Under the pieces are notes generated by a model that saw only the letters and a program-made list of their open reading frames with translations, searched no databases and had not been told where the DNA came from. Positions 1 to 11,100 of a DNA stretch of 64,000 nucleotides are shown here, piece by piece; the first letter of the stretch is position 1, and each line of letters begins with the position of its first letter. This DNA comes from Carposina sasakii (taxonomy: Eukaryota > Arthropoda > Insecta > Lepidoptera > Carposinidae). The translations under genes were made by a program, and so were the position numbers. The stretch lies in the NCBI GenBank assembly GCA_014607495.2, contig CP053167.1, forward strand, positions 9,796,001 to 9,860,000. The letters run 5' to 3'.

Positions 1-200
1 GCTATTTATTTCTCGTGAAAAATCTTGCTACGCGCGACTATGTGCATTCATGCAGAAAAACGCAGTCTATTTAGTCAACTTTGGACCCTGATATCTTGGG
101 AACCAGACACTTCCCAGGTATGCTTCCATGGAGAAAAATGATCGTGATGATGAGGAGATTCCGTAGTTTTCGGGAACGTTGACGACCAAAAATCATCCTG
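1..200 (-). mobile_element. MITE family P2, truncated by window edge
   Basis: Reverse complement of the P2 element seen whole at 18577-18947. Ends CCTG next to TATATATA at 201, in the intron just before pod1 exon 1. Lower-strand start reads CAGGATGATTTTTGGTCGTC. Confidence 0.85.
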
Positions 201-225
201 TATATATATATGTATATATTTTCAG

Positions 226-366
226 ACATACCGCGAGTACCACGCAGACCTCTACCCGGACACCCGCGGAGTCCTGACCTACCTCAACGCGCCGATGTGG
301 CTCGCCCACACCGACCATGCCGTGCCCAGCATATCTCTACATCCGGACGCCAAGAATTCTGTCCAG
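226..366 (+). CDS. pod1: pod1 exon 1 of those visible: end of first coronin module
   Basis: Acceptor TTTTCAG ends at 225 and donor CAG|GTTAGT follows 366. 47 codons in phase 0, starting [15 protein letters not shown], the conserved segment after the propeller in coronins, and ending NSVQ. Upstream exons encoding the first propeller are outside the window. The acceptor lies 25 bp from the end of a MITE. Confidence 0.9.
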
Positions 367-3300
367 GTTAGTTGTGTACTGAGGTGTTAGCCACGCGTCG
401 TCCTAATTGGCAGCAATCGTACGATGGCGCGATGCGTTTTCGTCGTGTGATGAGTTCAAACATACCGACTTCATCCGAGTATCCTATTTGAACCTCGCAA
501 GTAATCGTACGAGCACATGAAATGCTTAATAACGATCGTACAACAAAAATATGATGCGCTTGATCATTTCAATCACGTGCTAATATAGATCGCACACGGG
601 AACATGTAATTCTGCGTCAAAGCAACAGATCACTTTTGAAGCAAAAAGATATCCTATGCGGCGCGCGGCGCGGTGCGGAGGGGGATTAGTTACCTGCGGG
701 CACGCGATGCGTCGACGCTCTTCTTCGAGTCTTCTTCATTATTTCGTACATCAAAATAAAGGTAAAAAAATTCACTGCACAGATTCCTGGATACGTTACC
801 TTTTTTCAATGTCATTTGCAATTTTTAATGCAATATTGCCCGACAGCAAAAACTGTGCATCTCTGTAAAGAGCCATCGTTAAAAAAATTAAAGTGACAAA
901 CTATATCGCGTGAGGTATTTAAAAATAATTTATAGGTTTCTCTCAACATTTTTCGCGACGCCAGACATCAAGCGACGGCATCGCACGATGGACATCGCGC
1001 GATCTATTAGGACACCTGTTAAGTCATCGCACGACCACTTTGATCGTGAGATGAAAAACGCATCGCGCCATCGTACGATTGCTATAATATTATTATGCCA
1101 ATTAATAATAATTGGAAAATAAAATATTTTCGACGTAATATAACCTGAACAGTAGCCACGCCACAGACTATCGATTCTGGGCCTTACTAATAAAAAGCTC
1201 TGAACTAGGTATAATTTGACAGATATTCCATGTAATTAAATAATTTTACGCGCGGTTTATTAGCAGCAGGGTATTATGTTTTGTTTAACATTTTGTTAGC
1301 TTACGTTAAACTGATACGTTTATCTTTCTATTTAAAGTGTTATCACTGGTCTTTTACGTCCGGGGCCCACTATACTAAACGTGGCTCGGATCTCCTTCAT
1401 GATCCTGAAGTTGGTGGTAGGTACCCTATTTCATGAAAGCGAAAAGTCAACATTTTATTTATAATTCGGTTAAATTGAGTAGTAAGACAGTTGTATAAAG
1501 AAATAGTCTGGAATATTCTATTTATAATTAGAAGGTTTGCAAGTACTTAAAAGTAGAAACATCTTATATGTTGACTATGGCTGGCTTTCTACCAGTGGTG
1601 TGCTATGCTACGTTACTACGGATGCATGTGATATCCACTAATCCTTAGATAATATACACTAACTGATTCTGTGACAGCGTGCCCCTTTTAGATAGCAATA
1701 GTTTTGACAGCTAGGTGTTTCCATACTATGACTAAAATACCCTTAAAAAATTAGATTATTGGACAGAATGTAACATTGACAATAGATATTGCAATGAGAA
1801 TGTAGGTAAGTAAATTAAACACAATAATGAAAATTTTCATTAAGATTTTATTTTCATATGGTTTATACTTACATTTTTTATTTTGTGACACACGTCTCGT
1901 GACACGGGGGCTGAAGTGAAAATAAGTAGGTAACATAAAAAGTTTTCTTACATCTTTGTTACTACCTACGCACAGTGTAAAAAATGGTTACGCGATAGAA
2001 ATAAAAGATCCATAGTTCTATCCCGTTCTGTCTTAGCCTAAGTTGTATATCGCTTATTCGTTCTATCTGTAGTTACGTCATTTACGGGGCATCTGTAAGA
2101 GTATATAATCTAAGCACTAATCACATTCATTAAACATATCCATAGCAACGTAGTATATCATAACAAAAGTCAATAAATAATAAAAAACATAGCCCTTCTC
2201 TGGTGGTAAAGTCCTTAGGTCTCTGTCTCATTTTATTTTGGTGACAAGACTATGTAAGGGCCGATTTTTTTCAAACGTCAGATAGCCTATCAAAAGAATA
2301 AAGATGTTGTCTTTCTCTAAAACTTGATCATAATAGACAGCATCAACTTTATTCTTCAGATAGGCTATCTGACGTTTGGAGAAATCAGCCCTAAAGGTAC
2401 TTTTATTTGGTTTTTTTGATTGAATATAAATTAAGTTGGTTTATACATTTATTTATGCATGGAAGTGGGATAATGGTATATTATTACAATTATTTGATAT
2501 TTTTTGTTTGCTATTACTATTGTTTATTATTTTATTATGTGATACGGTATAATAATATCTGTGTTTGTAGTACATAGTTTTATGTGCTGTGAGTGTAGTG
2601 TATTTTTTATAATGTTTGTAATATTTTATTTTTCGTTTGGTTTTAGTGTAGTTTTTTAAAAAGCTTGGGTGATTCTTACAGTAAGTAGTGTTTGTTTTTT
2701 TTTATGATTTAATTTGTGAGTTATTTTACTGGTTTATTTATTTATATAGAGTGGAATAACTAAATTGGTAGTGATATATGGTGTTATTTGAATACAATAC
2801 GTTTTTTGACAAACAACAGAAGTTATACAAAAGTGTTTCCATATCCCAGGTGCACCGAGGTAATCTCGAAGAATTAACCAAAGAAATATTATCAATGAAG
2901 CTACCAACAAAAGGGGAAGAGAAAAAAGCGGCAACACCTGCAAAGTCGGAACCAATAAAATCGACGCCGACACCACAAGAGACGAAAGACGAAGATCGCA
3001 TCGATTTCGTCAATGTCAAAGACCTGATAAAGGGCATGGAGTACCAGAAGAAACCGGCCGAGAACGGCAAAGAAACCAACGGTTTCTCGAGAAAAATCAC
3101 AGACAACGGCCACGAGGATGAAGACGAGAAAATCGAGAAATCGGATAGCATCGATTCCGAAGCGAGTTTGTCGAGAAGCAACAGTCTGATTAATGGTGTG
3201 CCGGTACAGGTGCCTAAGCCTTTGCCAAGATCCTCGATATCAGAAGCTAGTTCTGATGATGCAGAGGCTCCGAAGCCAAAGCCAAGGACTACGGCAGTTG

Positions 3301-6300
3301 CGCCCAGTGGATATAAGGTATTTTGTAGTGTTTTCGTGTTTGATGTTTGGCTGTAGTGTAGATGTTTTTTAAAGTGTTTCGTTGTGCTTAGCCGCGTTTG
3401 GCATAATACTTTTAGTGTTTTTAAGTTATTTTTTCGTTAGAGAAATTAGAATCGCTGTTATTTATAGGTTTGGCATTTAAGTATAGGTATTATTGAATAT
3501 TTTTATAAAGTAATTCTTCAATATGAATATTACCCGACTGCCCAGAAGGGGGGTTAAAAATATTTTTCGAGTGTGCGTTTGTATAGCGTGCCAAAGAAAC
3601 ATACATACATATGTACGCTCTGAGAGCAAGGGTCAGCAATTAGTTTCGCTCGGGATCCATTTTAAAAAATGAAACAACCATCGCGGTCCGCACATTATTT
3701 TATTTATAGAAAAAACCCCCGCCCCGCCCTCACAACGCCCCTCGCGCTTTTTGGCGAACCCTGCTTTAGAGCCTAAACAGTTACACTGGGTTAAAAATAT
3801 TACGCCGTCGGGTTTTTTCTTTATATAAATGATGTTATAAGTTATTTTCAATGTTCGCTTTTCGCGCTGATTGTATTGGATGCTTCGATTTATTAGTTGT
3901 TTGTTACTTGTAACTCTCCACATAGGTTGATCAATTATTTGAACAAATTTTATGCTGTTTTATGATTAACTAGCGGGTGCCCACAACTTCATCCGCATGA
4001 CCCCGCATTGCATCCATGCGAAACCGGGGCGGGTTGCTAATTAATAAAGGAATTTTCTAAAAAAGAATTAGCGAAATCGGTTCAGCTGTTCTCGAGATCT
4101 GCGCTTAGCAACACATTCAGCGATTCATTTTTATATTACCTACTGGACGCCCGCGACTCCGTCCGCGTGGTCATCGTTTTGGATTCTATTGCGTTAATAA
4201 AGGTCTCCAATAATATTTTTTCTCATATATCTTCCATGTACAGACAGCGATCCGTTACATTTTTATTATATGTATGTATAGATATAGATGAATTATTGAA
4301 AATCTTGCATCTTGAACATTATCTCTCCATAACTAAATACACAATCATAAAAGCTCAAAAAATTATTGAAAAATTATGAATTTTCTGCGCATTTCGCTTC
4401 AGACTCATAAGAACTTTTGCTCGGCTGTCCCTTACACCTTGTATACGATTGTTAACAGCCTCGCCTCGGTCCCAAACCATTCTCAGCGTCACAAGGAAGC
4501 GACGAGTTTTCCTTCGACAAGGTGTTTTCAGTGCCCAGTGTTCCCGGGATGACCAAATCCGACTCAGGTAATACACTAATAAAGTCGAAATTTTATACTA
4601 ATAAAGTCAAAGTGCGGCCCGCCTCCGTTATTTGTTTGGCCCGCGACGGTATAATTAGATTAAGGGCCGATTTTTCCGAACGTCAGATAGCCTATCTGAA
4701 GAGTAAAGTTGATGCTGTCTCCATCTTCACCAAATTTGAGAGAAAGACAGCATCAACAATTCTTCTGATAAGCTATCTGACGTTTGGAAAAATAGCATAC
4801 AAGTTTCATGAAGATTTTGCCAATGTTGTTAAATTAAACATGATAAATGTTTAGATGTTTACCCGGATGTTACCCATCTCATGCTTTAGCAATGGCCACA
4901 CATACTCTGTATAGTTTATGAAGTAATAGGGAACTTACGTGAGTTACGTGCTAAATATAAGAAAAAAAATCGCGATTGCACCGCTCGCGCATCTATTCTA
5001 CCTATACTTAAGCATTTTTTCACTTTTTTCGTAAACTCCACAAATTCTTGGAATGAAAAGAAAGGAAGGAAAAGACAAAATCCTGAATAAAGTAAGGTGT
5101 CCGGCTTTTTTTACCCAAATGTCCGGCCAAACAAGCTGGTCTTTCCGGCTTTTAGGTTTTTCAACCTGGCAACCCTAGATATGTATAAGTGTGCAAACGA
5201 TCATGAAGCGCTTTTACATAGTCTGCGGCCCGGTGCTGGCACTCACATTGTCATGTGCGGCCCTTGGTCGATTAAGTGTGATGACCGCTGCTCTTGACTG
5301 TCTGTGTACCAAATTTCATTTCAATCGGTTCGGTAGATCAGCCCTTGGCGTACCCCGTAAGGATAAAAGCGCGACAGACAGATGGAGTTAAAGTGGGCTA
5401 AATTCGTCATTAAAAATATCCGAGTAAACAAATTGACGGTTATAGCTTGCTGTGGCTCTCTTCTACCCCAAAGTGGTATTAAAGAGAGCGAAAGTAACTG
5501 GCTGTGTGTTACGCAATCACGCCTAAACTACTGAATGCAGAGGTCGAGCCTGGGGACATTCTTTTTAATGAAAAAAGACATTCCCACCCGGGTGAGGAAT
5601 TTTTTCCATTTCTTTATTAATAACTAGTGGACGCCTAAAGGGGCGACTCCGTCCGCGTGGACTCGGAAAAAAGCAGGGCTCAAAAAAAAAATAAAAAGTA
5701 CAGCTTGCTGCGCGTCATATGTTAAGTGAAATAGGGGAAAAGTTTGTAGCCTTTTTAAAAGTATGCGAGTACAACTTCATCAAACAGCAATATGGTTGTC
5801 GTAAAAAATTCCTTAATAAGCTTAATAACACGTTTTTACTTGCAAAATAATTAGCCCCCGAAAGTTCCCGTGGGAATTTCGGGAAATCCGTTCCCAGTGC
5901 TTCCTCGGGGTCCCAAATAAACATATATGCTCAACTTCAGATTCACATGTTTAACCGTTTTCGTAAAAAATAAATAATTCCCGTTGGTCTCCTTCCCGTG
6001 GGAATTTCGGGAAATCCGTTCTAGTGTTTCCTCGCAGTCCCTAATGAACATATATGCCCAATTTCAGCTTCATATGTATAGCGGTTTTCGTAAAAACTAT
6101 GAATTCCCGTTTGTCCCCTTCCCGTGGGAATTTCGGGAAATCCGTTTTTAGTCCTCCCTCGCTGTCCCCAATGAACATATATGCCCGATTTCAGCTTCAT
6201 ATGTATAGCGGTTTTCGTAAAAACTATGAATTCCCGTTTGTCCCCTTCCCGTGGGAATTTCGGGAAATCCGTTTTTAGTCCTCCCTCGCTGTCCCCAATG

Positions 6301-8114
6301 AACATATATGCCCGATTTCAGCTTCATATGTATAGCGGTTTTCGTAAAAAATATAGAATTCCCGTTGGTCGCCTTCCCGTGGGAATATCGGGAAATTCTT
6401 ATAGCCTATGTTCATCCAGGTCCAATAAGGATTCTAACGGTGAAAGAATTTTTGAAATCGGTCCAGTAGTTTTTGAGCCTATTCATTACAACCAAACAAA
6501 CAAAGTTTTCCTCTTTATAATATTAGTGTAGATTTGATAATATATAATATCTTGACTAAGATAAATTTATAAAAACACTTCTCCATTAATATGATCCGTT
6601 AGGATATGGTTGATCGTTTCATCTTTAAACATTGTGCTGAGGGATTCAGCTTTGTTTGCCGAGATTTGGCTAGTGTATAGCTATCGGGATGAAAAATAAC
6701 GTTGCCAATATGTAATTTAAAAAAGAGATGGTAAAATTCGTCATCCGAGTAAATGACCCGGTGGCTCAGTGGTGAGAGCGCTGGCACGCGGAATGCAGAG
6801 GTCGTGGGTTCGATTCCCACCCGGATGAGGAATATTTTCCATTTCTTTATTAATAATTTTATAAGATGGAGTTAATTTCGCATTTATAATACATACAACA
6901 GCCTATTGCAGTCCACTGCTGGACGTAGGCTTCTTTCTTCCTGGCGTTCAAGGGCATGCTACCCTACTACTTCCGTGCCCGCGTTGTACCCGTACGAAGC
7001 CGGGTTGGTTCCATAGCTATACACTGTAAACCTTCCTTTTGAATCACTCTATCCGTTGCGTAGTTTTAAAGATCTAAGCGTACATAGAGACAGACCGACA
7101 GCGGGTTGCGACTTTGTTTTATAATAGGCAGTGATGATGATGATGATATTTACAGCAACATCACCCATTTCCGGGTCCGCGACCACGCCGGTCACCTCCA
7201 CGCCTATCGGAAGAGAGAGTGAGGAGAAAGACAAGTCCCTCTCTCCCACCAGCGATGTAGAAGCGCCTAATAAAGGTACGCTACGAGTATTAAAGTAACA
7301 GAATAATCAAATAGACATTAACATATTTGCGGATGGATGGAAGGGGCTCATTATGGCATGCTTGAGGTAAGAGCACTAGCACGGAATGCAGAGGTAGTGG
7401 GTTCGATTCCCACTCGGGTGAAGAATTTTTTCCATTTATTTATTAATAATTTTATAATAAATGTAAGGATACCAAATTCCTGCTTGAGGTTTTGTGAGTG
7501 AATGTGATGCATGATTGACCTTGAATAATTTTTTCTTTCTCTCTTTTTTACAAGCTTTTATTTAACTTGCAATGTATGTTTGTTCGGGTGAAATCTTACA
7601 ACTCAATTTTAAGGCACTTGCCCTCAACCGATTGGGCTGAAATTTGGTGAGTACGTTCAGTTCGGATGACAATGCATGATTAACAGTGTGACATCATTCT
7701 AAATCCAACATGGCGGCATACCCACAATGGCGGACCAATTATTTTTAATGCATTCCTACAATATGGGTATCAAATTAAAGGGCTAGCTGAGAGTAACTCG
7801 AAAAAAATGTGACGTCACTCTTAATCATTTACATTTATCTACTATCTTTGATTTCTTTACTTTTTTATGTTAAATTCTATATATATACGTACTTACATAT
7901 ATTATTGTTCAACGGTAACTTCTCAGAGTACACCTAACATTTTAACTCTCCACTGTAATTCTTTTCTGGCCCCCACGATACAGGCCTGACCTAGTGTGGG
8001 GACCGCTATAAACTCAGCTCTCCTTGTATTATGGCAAAGTGTTTTTCTTTTACAAATACCTACTCTGTTAAATATTAGATAAGGATGAATTGTAAATACT
8101 TGATTTCAAATAAA

Positions 8115-8148
<34 letters not shown>

Positions 8149-11100
8149 CCAATATGGCGGACTTCTAAAACTTGAAAATCTATTTTGAAACAGATATTTT
8201 TAAGCAATTGAGTTGAAATTTTGTATGCACGTTCATGCATGACAATGCATGGTTAACTGTATGACGTTATTCCAAATCCACCATGGCGGAACACCCAAAA
8301 TGGCGGATAATTTTCTTTTATTCGTGCCTATAATATAGGTATCAAATGATAGGTCTTGCTGAGAATAACTCTCGACGAGTATATAGGGAAGTACCGTCGA
8401 CCATGCCGTTGTATACCTGGGCTCGAAGCTCTTTGCCGCTGGTCAAGCATATGTGGCCTTAAGTAGGGTGAAGTCATTAGAAGGGCTCCTCATTGAAGAG
8501 CTGGACTGTTCAAAATTAACTGGCAAACGACCTTGCAATAATGATGCGTTGAATGAGATGAACAGACTTAGGAACTTACCAGGTGAAAACTAAAAAGTAT
8601 AAAATAAAATTTAGGTAAAAAAACCTTTTTAAAAACAAGCTTTTATTTAAATGCGCTAAAAAGAAAAAATAAACTTTTACACTAAAACTTTTACTGTTAA
8701 TTTATAACGTCATTTCAAATTTAACACATTTGACACAATTTATCCCAACTAATATTATAAATGCGAAAGTAACTCTGTCTGTCTGTCTGTCTGTCTGTTA
8801 CGCTTTCCCGCTTAAACCTCGCAACCGATTTTGATGAAATTTGGTACAGACAATCTTTAGACCCTGAAACAGAACATAGGCTACTTTTTATTTCGAAAAA
8901 AAGGGATGAAGGGGTTGAAATAGAGGTTGAAAGTTTGTATGGGATTTCTTAATTTTAAAAGATAAAACCATGAAACTTTATATTTAAGCACTTGATAAGA
9001 AATCATTAAACATTTGTTCTAGCATTTTTGAAATTTCGACCAGCTAAGGGGTGAAATAAGGGTTGAAAGTTAGTATGCAAGTTCGTCAAATATCACGTCA
9101 TGACAGGTCCCACTTAACATATAGGCTACTTTTTATCCCGGGAAAATGTTTTTATCCCGGATAATTTCGACATTTTGTTTTTTCTGTAGTCCACGCGGAC
9201 GGAGTCGCGAGCGTCCACTAGTATGTTATAAAAGCTTGTCGCGACATTTAAGTACTCGTATTTACTTTCTTAGTTTTAAATTTTTAATAAGTCAAGGTGA
9301 GGCCGTGCCGAGGACTGAGTGGCATGATGACATGATGTCGTGAACATACCACCTCGGGGCACCGGGGCGAACCCTGTTGTATATTACTCTCTTACTCTTC
9401 TACACGAAGCTCTGGAAGGGTCGACGGATATTTCTTCTCTATGCGTGGGAACAATATGGGAAAATCTGAAACATCAACACAAAGATGCTGCCTAATAAAC
9501 ATTTAAAAGTAAGAACGTAAATACGAGTACTTAAATGTCGCGACAAGCTTTTATAACATATAAATTGTGTCAAATGTGTTAAATTTGAAATGACGTTATA
9601 AATTAACAGTAAAAGTTTTAGTGTAAAAGTTTATTTTTTCTTTTTAGCGCATTTAAATAAAAGCTTGTTTTTAAAAAGGTTTTTTTACCTAAATTTTATT
9701 TTATACTTTTTATTTCTATTATGCAGTTGATTACTTTAATATTGTGACATATTGTATTGTAAGTGATGTCCTAATAATAAATAAATAATTAAATGATCAG
9801 ATAAATGACAAATATTCGAGTAGTAGTTTTCAATTTGAGATTACAATTTGCAGACGACAGGCGCTAATAAAAAATATGTGTGTATCAAACTTAATAAAGT
9901 GAATGTAGCTTTAAGCATAAGTATTTGCTGTTTTCGCAGAGGACTATACAAACGGCAAGTCGGACACCAGTTTGGAAGAGGACGTCAATTCCTCCGACTC
10001 TGGCTACCGACCCAAAACGCCAAGCACGGCGGAAAGGCGCAAGCTTTTCGAAACTACCGAGTAAGTCTCAATGCTGATACATATAAACCTTCCTCTGAAT
10101 CACTCTTATCTATTTAAAAAAAAACCGCATCAAAATCCGTTGCGTAGTTTAAAAGATCGAAGCATACATACAAATAGACAGACAGCAAGAATAAACTTTG
10201 TTTTATACTATGTTATGATTTGATAAGTCTTTATTATTAATCTTATAGTCACACGCGATGACCCAAATAATAGGGTTTTTTGTGAACTGCATAGATCCGC
10301 CTCATTATTGTGTACAGTGTGTGGGTTTCGATTTGGAATTCCTTCGCGTTAATGTAAAGCAGTCAACCAATCGCATCGTGGCGTGATGACGTTATGTGAT
10401 AAAAGTCAGAACAACGGCACTACGTGATTAGTTGAATAATTAAAGTTTTCTTACAACTTCGAACTGAAAACTTACACGAAGTTTGGACGTTTGTTTCCTC
10501 CCAGTCCAGGCAACCAGTCGATAGCGGATCGCAGACGCGCGTACGAGATGCGATCTGTCAGCGTGGCAGTCGAATCTGACACGCCGCCGTCACCCGCGCC
10601 GCTCAGGTCATTCATTCATTTAATCAATCACTCATTAATTCGGTTCATCAATCATTTAGTTTATCAATCATACATTTAGTTCATCATCAATCATTCATTC
10701 GTTCTATCATCATTCATTTAGTTCAGAAATCATTGATTAGTTGAAATTAACAAATAAAATTCATTCAATTTGTTTATTCCTTCAGTTTAAAATGAGATTA
10801 ATAGCTTCATTTCTAACTAACAGTCTGTTTTTTCTGCAACTATTCAAACATATAAGTTCATCAATTCAAAATCAGATTAGGTTACCTTTGTCAAATATAT
10901 CGCCATACTCCTTATAAGTAATGTACACATTATGAACGGAAGAACTATTGCTTAAATAAAGTTACATACTAAGTGTTCTTTAATAAGTTAATAACTTGTC
11001 TACTTATTCATCCACACTATATAGAGGTTGAAAACCCTATCTAATGAGTTTATAAAATTGATTTCTTTATTACAGACGTCGAGATTCCCTTAAATCACGC

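Noticed and set aside
2738..3181. Minus-strand frames opposite pod1 exon 2
   Set aside because: Shadows of the coding exon; Ser/Phe-rich composition follows from antisense of Lys/Glu codons.
3385..3405. TTAG followed by CCGCGTTTGGCA as the missing pod1 exon
   Set aside because: It meets TAA after four codons and no donor precedes the stop.
6181..6531. Open frames of 74-117 residues repeated at 6054-6531 and 34710-35190
   Set aside because: They read through the 127-bp minisatellite on both strands; repetition explains their length and conservation.
6757..6830. tRNA-like sequences with A and B boxes (also 21222, 51228, 54787)
   Set aside because: They recur with a common AT-rich tail and poor cloverleaf pairing, so they are SINE heads rather than tRNA genes.
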